Origin: Desmodus rotundus
Lineage: Eukaryota > Chordata > Mammalia > Chiroptera > Phyllostomidae
Direction: 5' to 3'
Length of the DNA stretch: 64,000 nucleotides
Assembly: GCF_022682495.2 (NCBI RefSeq)
Contig: NC_071398.1
Span: 95,445,705 to 95,509,704, forward strand
Shown: positions 11,462 through 24,035 of the stretch, one piece after another
Layout of the letters: every line of letters begins with the position of its first letter
Position numbering within the stretch: the stretch's first letter is position 1
Notes under the pieces: model-generated
What the model saw: only the letters and a program-made list of their open reading frames with translations
Told to the model about the DNA's origin: nothing
Database searches by the model: none
Program-made: the position numbers and the translations under genes

Positions 11462-12619
11462 AATATGCATACCATTTATACTTCCCCTAATGTTGAGAAT
11501 AACTCAAAAAGCAGACAAGCACCATCAGCAGCTACCTGCTCCTTCTGAGCTAAGCTGCTCAAGAAGCCTTAGGAGGCCAAGGGCTTGCCCTCTCCACCAC
11601 CCTAGCTCCACCAACAGCAGGTTCGCTGGTTACCCAGGCTCAAAAGGACAGAGTGGCGGTCTTCTGAAGTTTATCATTAAGCTTTTGGTTACTATGGAAA
11701 CCACCCTCTTCACTGCTACTATTCATGAAAAGCACATTATTTTATAACAAATATTTCCCCAAAGTCTCTGTGATATAGAAAAAATAATAAAATGTAACTT
11801 TCTTTTTATTTGTAGAAAAACATTTTTCAAACATGGATTCACGTATCTTGACTTCTCTGAATGAGGAAGGACCCAACACAGAAAGAAAAGGGGAAACTTT
11901 TTTTTCCAGGTAAGAAATTTAGCATAATTAAATTCTTCACCAGTCAAGTTAAAAACAAAATGTGATACTGCTCTAAATTACTTCATTAGACACGTGGGAT
12001 GGCAAACAGTACAAGTACAATCAAGCTTTACTTCCGATCTTTTGTCTGCACTGTTTTAACCACGTACAACTGAACAGCTCGGTTTTAAATTCCGTGCAGG
12101 GACAAGTGCTCTACAAAAACTAGTACGTGCAAGAAACGTCTAAACCTAGAGGAATCATTTTCTTTCCATTTGAATTGCACTTTGATTTAAAAATTATTAT
12201 GTCTAACTTCAAGAAAGAAGTTCAACATTCAAAATTTAATTACATTGGACATGGATATTTCATGACAAATTATGTATTTATGGTATCTGTGTCCCAAATC
12301 CCGATTCTAGGATTTGTCCATCTAGAATAGGTAATAACATAACCTGTTTGTGCTCTGGGAGATTCACTGAATTTAATTAATTAGCTGTGCTCTTTAAGGC
12401 TTAACCCACATTGGTGCAAGTAGTTCTTTAATTAAACAAGGAAAGCACAGCATCTCCTGGAGGTAGGTGAAGGCTGCGATTCTCTGAAAAGCACTGTCAA
12501 TTGACTACATTATTAGAAAACCAACTTCCCCCAAAGGGAACAATTCACCTCCTTAACATAAAAATATTTTAATTTCTGAAACTGGTAAATGCTTATTAGA
12601 GGATTGGCAACTAATTTTT
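11462..12619. other. Intronic AT-rich sequence, nothing recognised
   Basis: Unique-looking sequence between the HAL1-like element and a Ves SINE. The lysine-poor short frames have no homology I recognise, and there is no splice-flanked exon. Confidence 0.6.
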
Positions 12620-12636
12620 AAAATGTACTAAAACAG

Positions 12637-12844
12637 CCCTGGCTGGTATGGCTCAGTGGATTGAGTGCTGTCCTGCGAACCAGAAGGTCAGCGGTTTGAT
12701 TCCCAGTCTGGGCACATGCCTGGTCCCCAGTTGGGGGCGTGCAACTGATCGATGTATCACTCACACATTGATGCTTCCCTCCCTCTCTTTCACCCTTCCT
12801 TCCCCTCTCTCTAAAAATAAATAAAACCTTTAAAAAGATAAAAT
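12637..12844 (+). mobile_element. Ves-type SINE with long target-site duplication
   Basis: A near-complete copy: CCCTGGCTGGTATGGCTCAG head, GGTTTGATTCCCAGTCTGGG B-box region, GTTGGGGGCGTGCAACTGAT, CT-rich body and AAATAAATAAAACC tail. The target-site duplication is 17 bp with one mismatch, AAAATGTACTAAAACAG (12620-12636) against AAAATGTACTGAAACAG (12845-12861). This marks a relatively young insertion. Confidence 0.95.
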
Positions 12845-13584
12845 AAAATGTACTGAAACAGCTACACATAGCCATGAATGTTTGTTTTCTGGGGACTTGC
12901 GTGAAAATGAAAATATACATGATGCATTTCTACAGACAAACCTTTCTCCTGCCTGTCACTTCATATGAAGTCAATAAAGGCATTTACAGACCAACAGTGC
13001 TCTTGCACACATCTGGCCAGGCCAAACTGAAGGACAATAAGAGAGATTCAGGATCCACGCGCTACATTCTTCTTCCACTAAAGTGTCCCCTGTCTGTCTT
13101 GAGCTCTAGCCATGAAGATAAACAGAAGAAGTATACTGAAGGTTGTAAGCAGCCATTACAGAGCTCACAGAGTTTCAAACACAACGGGCGCCAAGACCAG
13201 GCGCCAGGCAGTGTGGATACATGTGTATTAAAACTATTTACAGACGTTGATGTCTCTGTGCGTGTACAGACCCGTACAGATACCATATTTATGAAAACGA
13301 ACATACATAGTAGACACATGGACTAGATACACTTCCATGTGTGTGCATTTTCATATACATGCATATATGCACATGGAAATGAATATACGACCCACTTGTG
13401 CCGCCCTTTCCCCTATGCATACGGGGACACAGGGTCTCCTGTCACTAGTGGGCTCCATTCCAACAGGACGGTCTTCGCTCCCACAAGTCTGGCTTCTGCA
13501 CAGGGACCTCTATGTGCCTTGGAGTTTATGAAGGGGAGATGATGGGCCAGATGCCCATCTTCCTGGGACATTTGCTTGCATTCT

Positions 13585-13745
13585 TTTGAGATGGGATTCA
13601 CATAAATTCATAAAAGCCAGTAAAATTCATCTTCCATAATGTACTGCTCAGTGGGTCCTGTGGATTTGCCAAGTTGTGCGACTGTCACCACTGATTCCAA
13701 GACATTTTTGCTGTGCGCAGGGTTCTAGAATTTGCACTTCAACCA
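13585..13745 (-). mobile_element. Ancient L1 3' UTR fragment (L1M/L1ME type)
   Basis: TTGAGATGGGATTCACATAA, TAAAATTCATCTTCC, TGTACTGCTCAGTGGG, AGTTGTGCGACTGTCACCAC and CCAAGACATTTT follow the order of the antisense 3' end of old mammalian L1 elements (attcacataccataaaattc ... gttgtgcaaccatcaccac). It is heavily diverged. Confidence 0.65.
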
Positions 13746-15282
13746 AGCCCGTTTCATCTCTTTCTTTGTGGCTGAGATTTAAGTGTTAGACACAGGTGAG
13801 TACAGTGACATAACCCGAGAATGCAGAAGTTTGTGCATGTCATAAAAATAAACCCCAATCACAAGCTTGGATAGAATGGGAGACAGCAAGATGTGAGTGC
13901 TGAGAGCCACCTCTGCCCTGTTCGGTCTTCGACCCGCCTCTGGCCTCCCTGCACAGGCCGTTCTGTCCACCGCCATGCTCAGGAGACAGCTGCAGACTGA
14001 ATACTGTCTAGCAGTATCTTACTGCATGACATTTCTGGGCCATTTTTAAAATTGACAACCTTCCATGAGGCAAGCCAGAGGTAAACGTGGCACTGTACGT
14101 GGTGTGGACCCTCACGGCGTAGGAGGAGTTGTGCTCGTGAACTGGTGTTAGATTCAACTCAAAGCCTCACAGCTCCTCCCAAGTTATTCTTCAGAATTTA
14201 CATGACAGGGTCCCAGTCCACGATCTATGAATTACGAAGTTCCCAGGACCGAGATCGGATCCTTGACAGGATTCAACTTAGAGACGATAAACAGTATTCC
14301 CTGAGACTGCCCTACTGTAATTAAGATCATTATAATTAGCTCTTCAAGCTAGAAATTGAAGATGTGAAACAACAAATGTGTGGATGACTGAAAACCACAT
14401 TGTCAACTGTCACCTTGAAAATATCACTATAATCTGAGGACCACATTTTACCCATTATGCCTCCTCTGTACAAACATCTAGACATCATTAAAGGGTCTAG
14501 AGATATCGGGCAGGTGGTGTGTTGACCAGCTAGGCCAACGACACAAAAGGAACAGTTACAGAAGCAACCCGGTGTGCACAGAAATGAGGCCACAGCACTG
14601 GAGCCAAAAGGTAATGCCTGTTCTCAACGCAGAACAAAAGGTTTAATGCTGCTTTGACCCCTCAACAAAAATTGCACACATCGGGGAGTCTTATGTGTGG
14701 TGAGCATTTTTTAAATAATACGCATCGTACTATTAATTTGTACACATCTGCTTTGACACAAAAAGGATTTCAGAAACAATAACAAGTTGACTCTCGGTCA
14801 GATTTTAAATATACGATTTGAGTCTTCAGTTTCCCTCCCTTCTATTTTGAAGCACCCTTCCCAGATCTTATTTATAACGATGGCAGCAATAAGAAAACTA
14901 GAGTGACGCGAGCGGTAGGAGGGCTTCACGTTGCATCCTCAAAAATATCTCCTGATTATACTTCAAGCCTCTCTAAAGCAGCGCGCCCGGCGGGCTGCAC
15001 TGCCACTGGTGCTGCTGAGCGGGTGGCTAGCTTCATGCCTAGCTCTGCGAGCACCTTCTGTGATAGAGCTGCCTGCCAGACAGTCTGCGGGCCTTCATTA
15101 GCAGGTCTGTGGCCAGTTCCACAACAAGGGGAAGGCATACTGATGGTAGACTATTGGGTAGCAACACCTGGAAGAACTAGGAGGAAGATCAGCTACAGAC
15201 AGGCTGGTGCACATAAGGCGGTACTGTCCCAGGAACACTTGGGTAAGGTGAGGCAGCAGGCCTAACAAGGCTAAGACCACCA
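13746..15282. other. Intronic sequence, nothing recognised
   Basis: No repeat, RNA gene or exon could be identified. A local GC-rich patch at about 14980-15080 carries a short CpG cluster (GCGCGCCCGGCGGGC) but has no TATA box, splice signal or conserved frame that I recognise. Confidence 0.5.
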
Positions 15283-15540
15283 TGCATGGTGTACCGACCA
15301 TGTGCCGGGTACTTAACATACACCATCCCTCAACTTCCCAACAATCCTTCGAAGGAATGTGTATAGTACATGTTGTGCAGACGAGAAAGAGGCTCAACAG
15401 TTAGTTCAAGACAATGAACAATGGCATAGGGATTAAAAACCTCCAACTTGGATTCCAAATACTGGCCTTTTTTTTTTTTTTTTTTTTTGAAAGGCAGGAT
15501 TCCAACTCAGGTCTGACTACAAGATTGATACACTCCTTCC
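15283..15540 (-). mobile_element. MIR SINE interrupted by a T21 run
   Basis: ACCATGTGCCGGGTACTTAA, TCAACTTCCCAACAATCC, GAGAAAGAGGCTCAACAG and TTCCAACTCAGGTCTGACTAC match a minus-oriented MIR. A run of 21 T (15468-15488) sits before the last third. It may be the trace of a short retroinsertion tail or an expanded homopolymer. Confidence 0.6.
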
Positions 15541-16581
15541 ACCATGCCCCTCGCTGAACCCCCACGCCATTTGATTGAGCAACAGAGACAACAAGTACCG
15601 TGTGCCTGTAGCTGCCCGGGCCCAGCCCCCCACCCGCATGAAGGCAGTTCTAGTGCCAAAGCGGAAGTGATGCCACCGTGGGCAATTTAATCCATCATGC
15701 CACTCCAGTGTTTTGGCTTTTTTTGGCAGGACATTGTACCATGGCTCACTGTGCAAATACAATGTTCTCTTATCCTAATGTACTGACGTGGAGGGAAAGG
15801 GAGCCATGACCTACAGGAACCAGAAGAATTAAAACATGTTAAAGAGAAATGGTAATAATATTTTAGTGTGAAAAAATAAGCTCGAATTCAGTCACTGCAT
15901 CATTACCACTGCAGAGATCTATCTTTGTGAAGAGCCCAATTAAAAAAACTGCTGTTAGTTATATAACTGAGATGTGAAGATGAAATCATTTTGACTCTGA
16001 AACTGGATACTGTAGTGAAATGTCACTGTCACTCAGAAACTTGGTTGTGGAAATAAATGCTGCGACAAACACCATTACTGTGCTCAACACGACCTCTGCG
16101 GTTTTTATTCGTCCTTCCAATGAGTCTGTGCTTCTGACATTGGCTACGACACAGGTGCGTCTGAGACATCCTCATGCCAGTCCTGGGACAGGTCACCTTC
16201 TAAGAGTCTCTGTGGCTGTGACCACCCACAGCTCAAACAGCACTTTGCCGTTTTTCTTTTTTTCTCACTTTTGAAAGTAGTCGAGAGCCACTTTCTCTCT
16301 TTCTTTTTCCCTCTCTTTCTCTCAGCTTCTTAGGAAGATTCCCAGTGTAAATGCAACAGGTGGCGTTACCTACAAATATACAAACTGAAAGAAAAGAAGT
16401 ATTATGGTGGGCTACTCAGCCAGTCCTCTGAAATGAACACACACCTGGACGTTTACCCAACGCAACGGTCGGACAGGGTCTAAGTCAGTCAGGAAGGCAC
16501 AGAGGGACTCGAACTTGCCCCAAGGGCTGCCTGAGGGGCAGGAAGGCACTTTGCTCTGGCAGGTGCCCCGTGGCCCCGTAC

Positions 16582-16674
16582 CTTGTATCTGTCCATCGGG
16601 TCCTCCTGCTGCAGCTGGCTCTCGCGCATCCCCTGGTACTCCTTCTCATATTTCTTCAGCTTCTTGGTCGGTAC
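16582..16674 (-). CDS. RABGAP1L: RABGAP1L coding exon: first exon after the TBC domain (VPTKK...DRYK)
   Basis: On the minus strand a CTCCTCTGACCCCGCAG acceptor ends at 16675 and an AAG|GTACGG donor starts at 16581. The 93 nt encode 31 codons in phase 0, VPTKKLKKYEKEYQGMRES then QLQQEDPMDRYK. This is the hallmark RABGAP1L segment just C-terminal to the TBC domain, and it opens the coiled coil. In the long isoforms it follows the exon ending in NIK (not in this window). In the short isoform it follows the alternative first exon at 50846-50956. Compared with my memory of human (EYQTMRES), glycine replaces threonine after EYQ; otherwise it looks unchanged. It continues directly into RENRR at 4412. 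Confidence 0.96.
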
Positions 16675-17354
16675 CTGCGGGGTCAGAGGAGAAGCCTGTT
16701 AGACCAGGAGGCGATTCAGGAAAACATTTCCTGAGGTGTTTCCTCTCCAAGTATCTGGCATTCTGATGGGGCTCACCCAACTCAAAGCTAGGGGGAAAGG
16801 ATCTAGCTTCCAGAGAAGGGGTCGACTGTGAACTCTCTCTCTCTGAAAGTCCACGCGTGGCCCGTAGGCCTGGGTCCGGCAGTGGAGGACACACCCGCTC
16901 CTCTCTGCTGTAACTGCACAAAAGTTGCCAAAGGGACATGTGAACAAATGCACCTGGCCGTGTTCTCACAAACTTTTTTTTTTTACAAAAACAGGCTGTA
17001 GTTTGTCTATCTCTGTTCTGCGACACTGCTGATATGCCACACCCTCTCCTTGTTCATGTATCTGACAGTGCTATTAATTTTGTCAACTACCTTCCCTTAA
17101 GTAACATTCGCTCACAGCCTTTTCTGAAAAACAGTTAATTCACCAGGCAGGAAGAAGATTCTAAAGTTTGTCACCAAAAGCTCAAAATAAATATGGTATC
17201 ACTGTGAAGAAAGTAACAGGAAATCATCTAAACAGCTCATCTGTTACTTGCGAGAATTATGTCATCTTTAAAAGACAGTAGTAGTCTACTCTTTTCTGAG
17301 AAAAGACTAGAATCTTACAGAACCTTAGGATTTTAAGAATAAATAAATAAGCAT

Positions 17355-17490
17355 TTGGCACTGGAGAGACAGAGTGTGAATGCCGACTATACCTGTATAA
17401 TGACAGGCAAGCCAATTTCTAGTTCAGAGTGGTCGTCGGGAGAATTAAATGATGTAGGTAAAGTACCTAAAATAATGCATGGTTCGTGGA
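17355..17490 (+). mobile_element. MIR SINE, diverged
   Basis: CACTGGAGAGACAGAGTGTG, GACAGGCAAGCCAATTTC, GAGAATTAAATGATGTAGG, AAAGTACCTAAAATAATGCA and a closing GGTTCGTGGAAATTC follow the order of a plus-oriented MIR with heavy divergence. Confidence 0.5.
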
Positions 17491-17867
17491 AATTCTTAAA
17501 TTGTTTTTTAATGTTATCCCCTCAAAATTAAAATATTATAATGATGTTCCATTAATCTATTATGTTCCATAGAACAGATTGAATCTACCTTTCGGCTTTC
17601 CTTGGATAATCAAAATGATATCATCCCTTTAGAAATCAAAATCTTAATGTTTAGGTCCTAAAGGAAGTGACTTCAAATGAAGAGAAAAGTTTATCTAATT
17701 TTTTAAGGATTACAAACGTGCTACTCAGCTGAATTCTCGGGGACCTGGTGAAGTCAAGGGTGAAGGGCTGATGTCCCTCCACATCTGTCACGGTGTCTGC
17801 CAAAGCCCCACCAACACTCTCAACAGACTGCTTCTTGTCAAGTTCAAAATACAGAATTTAGAAAACA

Positions 17868-17870
<3 letters not shown>

Positions 17871-17903
<33 letters not shown>
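17871..17903. repeat. (GT)16 microsatellite
   Basis: An uninterrupted run of about 16 GT units, then GAGACAG. The length makes it a likely length-polymorphic marker. Confidence 0.97.
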
Positions 17904-17905
<2 letters not shown>

Positions 17906-19479
17906 ACAGAAAAGACAGAAAGCAAGAGAATGGACAGCACCCAGAACAGATATGAAATTATCATGCAGCTTTCTGGGTTGAGGAAGGTTTAGTTCTCTGG
18001 AATCTGGCCAGAGAAATTTGTTTTAAAAAGTCCTCCAAAGCAGAGCCAACCATCACATGGTAATTGCTTTGTTCCTCCCACTCAGGAGCACTGTGAAGGG
18101 CAGAACGACCAGCTTCTTACCACCACTGGGAAGCTTCCCGAACGCAGGCCAAACCTGGCAGACAGGTACGTCATTCAACAACAACAGGACAGTCTTCATC
18201 TGGCCGGAGGGGGCTGTGTCCCAGTCCCACAAGAAGTCGGACGTGCCCCAGGGTGTGACTGAATTGCGGAACCTCTGTGGACGACTGTCGTGAGAACGCT
18301 AACCCGCCACCATGCCGTCTCAGAGAACTGCACCCCCACACACTGACCAACTGCACACCCAGCAGACAAAAGGCAGCACCTGCCAGCCTCAGGGCCCAAG
18401 ATCATCAGATGAACAAGGAGATTCTACATGATCATGTGATAAGACAACATCATTTTTTCTATTTTGATAAGGGCCTCAATTTCTTCTAGTTTTCTTTTCT
18501 CTGTATGTATTAATCATACACTTGGGGGGGAGAAAGACTCAATTTGAAGTGGCAATCACTAGCACTGAAGGAAAAGAAGGAAGAAGTCTGAGAATTTTGA
18601 GCAGGGCCAAGGGGCCAAGTGGAGGAGGGCGCCCACCCCAGTGGCAGTTTACCCACAGGTCACAAGTATTTCACTGTTGTTGAAAGTGTGTATCAGTACC
18701 AGGGGTACCAGGCTGAACATCAGGTCTGGGTGGAAGTATTTTCTACATGGTTCTAAATGGATCCACTTACCAGTGACTCAATTCATATGGCAACCTTGCT
18801 TCTGGAGAATTTCTTCTCAAAGCACATATTTTAATATTCAAACATGTACTGAGATGTTTTTAAAAGGAAAAGAGTGTCCTTTTAAAAGTCAACCTTGCTA
18901 CTTATGTTAAGAGGTTCATTTCCAAGTGAATTTTTTTAAAAACACACTGAACACCCTCAATAAGCTAATCCTTTCCCATCTGGCTGAGATTCTAGGATGT
19001 TTGGCTTCAGCTTGCTCAGGGAAACAGAACAAGTTCCCAGAACAATATGTTGCTAGGAAACCTTCCAAGCTTATTTATCTTGTGCTGTGGGGTGATATTG
19101 AGCATCCACCTGTGATTGGCATGGAGTGAAAGCAGGCAAAAAAAGAGCAGAGGAGGAAGAGAGAGGGGAGCTGACAGGAAACTCCTGTTATTTATGACAT
19201 AAAGAAAATGGATGGGTACAGTTCCTGAAACTATATTCCATGACAAAACTGATTTTATCGTAGGGACTGACTGCGGTTTTAATTAAAGGAACACAAAGAC
19301 ATCAAGAATGATTACAATGGAAACAACCTTTACCTCGAGAGCAGTACAGGGGAACACTCTCCTTACGTTAAAAGCACTTAATGCAAGTGTGCACCTGAAG
19401 AGTATGCCAAGGAAGAAGCACCAATTCTTCTAAATGTTTACCTAATTTGGGGTCCTGTTCCACCAAGCATCCATCCTCT

Positions 19480-19760
19480 GCCTGTCCAACGCCTCCTATT
19501 TGGCTAAATTCAGCCAAATGTTTTTCAGGATGCAAATCTGGTATCAGTCCCCTTCTGACTTTTCAATTGCTTCCTGTTGCATGTAGGATGGAGAGAAAAA
19601 CGCCTGGCCGGGCGCTGTGGGTGCTGCGGGCTCTGCAGGGTCCGGGGGCTATCTGCACCCCTCATTCTCCCTGTCCCCGTCTGGGTTCGCCACTCCAGGA
19701 AGGGCGGAAAAGGACCCAAACAGATGCCAAAGGCCATCATTACAATTTCTAGTTCTACTG
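19480..19760 (+). mobile_element. L2 LINE 3' fragment
   Basis: CAATTGCTTCCTGTTGCATG, GTAGGATGGAGAGAAAAACGC, TGCAGGGTCCGGGGGC and the following CT-rich text resemble the L2 segment 'gcttcccattgc...aggataaaatccaaact...ccctgcatgatctggcccc'. The copy is diverged and the boundaries are approximate. Confidence 0.5.
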
Positions 19761-20394
19761 CTCCCTCACCTCTTTAAAATGTCTATATTTGTGCCAGTGT
19801 TACTAAAGTACACATCCATGATTTATGTTAAAATATTATACATTAGAGGTCAAAAGAGACAACCAGTCTCCACTCCAGCCACAGTGGTCCTCTCCTGGGT
19901 TCTTTAACACATCATGCTCTGCCCTGTCTCACGGTTTTGACCTTGCTTTGATTCTGCGGAGATGAATCCAGCACATTCACCTCAAGATTCCAACTCGAAA
20001 CGTCTAAGGTGTGATCCTCTGTTTTCATAAAGCTTCCCAGGCAATTCTGATGAGTGTCCATTTGAAACCCCCTGGATTAAAATATCAAGTGCTGGACAGG
20101 GAGGAGTAGAAAGGCCAAAGAGGCTTTTATGAACTCGCCTGAGAACAGAACTACCGGTTCCTAAGGGGATATCCATTCTGAGTTTCAGACAACCGATTTA
20201 TAAATAAAGTTTAGGAGAGAATCAATTTATAAGAGCTGGAAGGACTATTTTTGATGCTCTAAAATATTTCAAGAACCTATTATATAAACAGTTTGAATAT
20301 AAGGACAAAATCAAGTTTTAGAGGAGGAGAAAACCGTGTGTGCATCAAGAACAACTACTGAAGCAACAGTGTCTCCCGTACCACACGTACGGTG

Positions 20395-20480
20395 GCCTGG
20401 GGTTAACCAGGTTTGCGTCTGAGACCCTGCTCCGTCACATACTACCTGTGTAGTTTTAGAAGCAAATCATTTAAAGCTTT
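20395..20480 (+). mobile_element. MIR fragment
   Basis: GGTTTGCGTCTGAGACCCTG, CTCCGTCACATACTACCTGTG and AGCAAATCATTTAAAGC match the tRNA-like and core part of MIR (ctgggttcgaatcccggctctgccacttactagctgtgtgacc). It is short and diverged. Confidence 0.55.
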
Positions 20481-20539
20481 TGCACAAAGCTTCAATTCCT
20501 TTTTTTTTTTTAATGGAGGTAACACAAATGACAACGACC

Positions 20540-20740
20540 GTGACCATCCCCTTTCACGGAGCACACGATGCCCGCCGCAGCACTGAAATGTGAACCTCAC
20601 TCAGTTTACGTTGCCTTCGCCTCACAAAGCGGAGCTGCGGTTACCAGGCCCATTCTGTAAAGTGAGCATGCTGAGAAAGACTAAGTGACATGCACAGGCA
20701 CCCCAGTGATGACTAGCCCCACGGGCCTTTCTGACGCCAA
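20540..20740 (-). mobile_element. MIR-like SINE, minus strand
   Basis: GAACCTCACTCAGTTTACG, CATTCTGTAAAGTGAGCATG, CTGAGAAAGACTAAGTGACA and CCCAGTGATGACTAG keep the order of an antisense MIR (cattttacagatgagg...ctgaggc...aagtaactt). It is diverged. Confidence 0.5.
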
Positions 20741-22369
20741 AGGCAAACCCTTAATTGCAACATGTCCCGTGCCTGTCACCTACATTGCCTGTCACCTAGC
20801 GCACCAGCTTCAACCCCAGGGCCCCAGGAGCCTCATCAGAAACCTGCTGTAACCACCGAACTAATCCACAGCAAGACGATGGGGATGTTGCTGTTTCAAC
20901 GCCTGCCTGGGCAATAATGAACCCGAGACACCTGTCGTATTGCCCAGCATGAGAGAGGAATTCAGAAAAACAGAAACACCTTCACCCTGAACTACCCAGG
21001 CGAACCAGAAAAAGGAGAAGGTCACCTAGACCCTGGGGTGGCTGAACCAGGAATTTAACTCTGGGAGAAGCCTGCTTAAAAGTCCATAAAGAACTGAGAG
21101 GGGGCAGACGGGAATGATTTATTGTCCTCCTCTCCCAGCCTTCTGAAAACAAGCACCGAGGCATAAAGCACCCAGGAGATTTACAGCTTAAAGCAAATTA
21201 CCTCTCAGATGGAACATTTTTTGAGAATGTCCTTCTTCTCTATTATTTCCTGTGCTTGCCCCTATTTCTCTCTGTCCCCACTGCTTCACGCCCCGATGTG
21301 CACGGAGTGCAGGGTTCTTTTCTTCACCCATGTGCAACAGCTGCAGCGGGGACCCCAGCACTCCTTCTGCTGGGTTCTAAATCTGCTTTTCTCAGATTCT
21401 TTGCTCTTGAAGGACAGAGAAAGACATTTTGTCTCTTTTTCTTGTAAGCAAGACAAATTCTTCTCACTATATTGGAATCCTAAATTTTAGGCTGAATGAT
21501 GGAAATTCTGTTATTTTTCCCTTTGTAAAAATTAAGAAGTAATAATATCTTAAGTTGGCATGCTTCTATTTCTTTTATTTGTGGGGGGGGAGGTACTCAA
21601 AATCCACTGTAATATCTCAAGTAAAATTCCACCTCTGAATGAATCTTTGGTGATAAATGTACCACTTAAAACTTATAATGCTTGAAAAGTAGAATCACTA
21701 AGTGCTAAAAATTAAGATTGTAAGATAGTAAGTAATACACTATACCTGGTTACATGTTGAATGGTATTGGTCTGATTCCAGGGAGTAGATTAACCAGATG
21801 TAGTCCCCAAACTGGGCTACAGAAAGCTGATACAGCTGTGCATTCAGAGTGAGCTAATTACTAGACAATAAGGCAGGAGAGAAAGAACCATAGGGGAGCC
21901 AAGTAGGACACTGTTCTCGATTACCAGCGAGTGCTCCATTCATTACAATGGTGCTGGCCCTGCCACCAGGGGGATGCTAAGAAACCTGAAGTACATAATA
22001 CTTTATGTCAATTGCCATTGACAATTAGATCAGAAGTAAATACAAGCCTCACGCTCATGGTAGGCAGAAGGCTATACACAAAATTTAATTCAAGATTAAT
22101 ATGCCAAGCAGTAGCTGTATAAAACCACCGGAGTCTTCAGAGAGATTCAACTTTACTATTCCAGCAGACTGTGGAGAACGCCCAGTGGGAAAGAGAGGGA
22201 AGTAGGCCCTTCACTGTGTTCTCTGCCTTCGAAAGCTGCACGGGAGACTGGATAGAAGCCATCAGCAGCAGTGTTAAGGTGCATGGTGGTCGCATGCCAC
22301 TTTTATACATCAACTTTTTTAACATGGGGAGAAAACATCTCTACTTTGTACTTTAAAAAATCACCCATT

Positions 22370-22555
22370 TAACAAATATTTATTGGTTATCTGCTACGTA
22401 GCAGGCATGGCCATCCAGGAAGGAAGGCATAGTCTGTCCCCTCTGGTTGGCGGGGAGAAGTCTTTACAGAGATAATTCCACAACTGAAATGCGTTAAGTA
22501 CAGAGTAAGGAGAGGTCCCGGAGGAGGGAGAGGAAATGACACCAAGGGCTCTACT
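22370..22555 (-). mobile_element. Old mammalian LINE/MIR-type fragment, left part
   Basis: AACAAATATTTATTGGTTAT and CTGCTACGTAGCAGGCATGG are the common 'caaatatttattgagcacctactatgtgccaggc' motif of L2/MIR-type 3' ends. The text continues as GAGATAATTCCACAACTG and is cut at 22555 by the younger L1. The continuation GAGACCTGAG...GGAATGAGTTGGGCC after 23141 fits the same old element. Confidence 0.5.
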
Positions 22556-23129
22556 GCTTTTTAAAAAAATTATTGTTGCTCAAGTACAGTTGTCTGCCTT
22601 TTCCCACCACCACTCCCTGGCCACCCCAGCCATCTGCACCTCCCTCCCCTGATTCCACGACCCCTTGGTTTTGTACATGTGTCCTTTATAGTTATTCCTG
22701 AAAACCCTTCCCCCTTTTGCCCCCATCATCCCTTCCCACCTCCCCTCTGCTTACTGTCAGTTTATTCTTAATTTCAATGTCTCTGGTTATATTTTGCTTG
22801 TTTGTTTTGTTGATTAGGTTCCACTTAAAGGTGAGATCATATGGTATTTTTTTCACCACCTGGCTTATTTCACTTAGCATAATGCTCTCCAGTTCCATCC
22901 ATGCTGTCGCGAAAGGTAGGAGCTCCTTCTTTCTTTCTGCTGTGTAGTATTCCATCGTGTAAAAGTATCATGGTTTTTTGATCCACTCATTTACTGATGG
23001 GCACTTAGGCTGCTTCCAGCACTTGGATATTGTAAACTGTGCTGCTGTGAACACTGGGGTGCACAGGTTCTCTTGGACTGGTGTTTCAGGATTCTTAGAA
23101 TATATTCCCAGCAATGGAATTGCCGGGTC
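22556..23129 (-). mobile_element. 5'-truncated young L1 (ORF2 end plus 3' UTR)
   Basis: On the minus strand it starts at TGACCCGGCAATTCCATTGC (the L1 'proofs of ORF2' C-terminal region). It runs through GGAGAGCATTATGCTAAGTG and GGTGAGATC-type L1 text (AAATACCATATGATCTCACC), then a G-rich 3' UTR ending GACAACTGTACTTGAGCAAC and an A-run. The target-site duplication AGGGCTCTACT is exact (22545-22555 and 23130-23140). It inserted into an older repeat. The ORF2 remnant carries no reverse-transcriptase core. Confidence 0.93.
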
Positions 23130-23809
23130 AGGGCTCTACTTCTAACTGCTGAGACCTGAGCCTGAGACCTGAGGAATGAGTTGGGCCAGCCTGGGTGGAG
23201 CAGGGAACAATGGACTCTAGAAGTAGCCAGGCTCAGCACAAGAGAGCGGAGGCCCCTGCCAAAGTGGTGACTTCAAGATGGTGACAGAGCGTCACACTAC
23301 ATGTGGGGACCTGCGTGACCGCATGGGCCATGTGCCCAGGAAGCGACTCTGGGAAGGGGGTGCAGCTGGAGCTGAAGGCCAGTGGAGCCCAGAAGGGAGA
23401 GAAGAGGCTGCGGAGGCTGAAGCGGTATGACGAGAGGCACACGGGTGCCAGGCTGAGGTGCAGGGCTCCAGGGACCAAGCCCGCAGAGCAGCCTGCGGTG
23501 TCTCCTTCCATTCTTCGCAGTTACCAAAGAGCTATTGTGTAAGCCAGGCTGTTGTCTACGTACTCGATGCCAAGGGGAAGACAAAGAAGACAGTCTTTGC
23601 TTTTAAGAAGCTTACAAATAATTCTACAGTTTAGGATAGAATAGGCTAAGTTCCACAGCGGAGCATAAGCACTGATCTGTGGGGGACTGAAGGCGTAAGA
23701 TTACTCACTTGAGGCGGAGTAGGAAACCACACAGACAGAAGGGCTGAGATCTCGCTGGAATTAGCACTCTGCCCGCAGAGGCATGACGCAGCCACCATGC
23801 CCCTGTGGG

Positions 23810-24035
23810 CCACACATCAGCACCTCCTGGGTGCCGGGCACGGAACACTGCGCCTACACAGACTAGTTCACATTCACCTTGCGGCCATGACACAGTGCCA
23901 TTAACTGTCTTCGCTTTACGGAGGAGGAAAGGGACCCCGGTGGGTAAATAATCTGTCCGAGGTCACCCAGCTAGCAAATTCCAGTCTGCACAGCCCGGTC
24001 CAAAGTCTCTGCTCTGAACTGCTACACTGCACTAC
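23810..24035 (-). mobile_element. MIR SINE, nearly full length
   Basis: AGCACCTCCTGGGTGCCGGG, TTACGGAGGAGGAAAGGGAC, GGTCACCCAGCTAGCAAATT and TCTGCTCTGAACTGCTACAC follow the antisense MIR from 3' end to tRNA-like head. Confidence 0.75.

Noticed and set aside
11058..11747. 229-codon plus-strand open frame
   Set aside because: It is antisense to the GC-rich 5' UTR of the HAL1-like element and reads out into flanking DNA. It has no recognisable domain.
14960..15080. GC-rich patch considered as a CpG island or exon
   Set aside because: Only a few CpGs over about 100 bp, no splice signals and no frame that resembles a protein. It is too small for an island.
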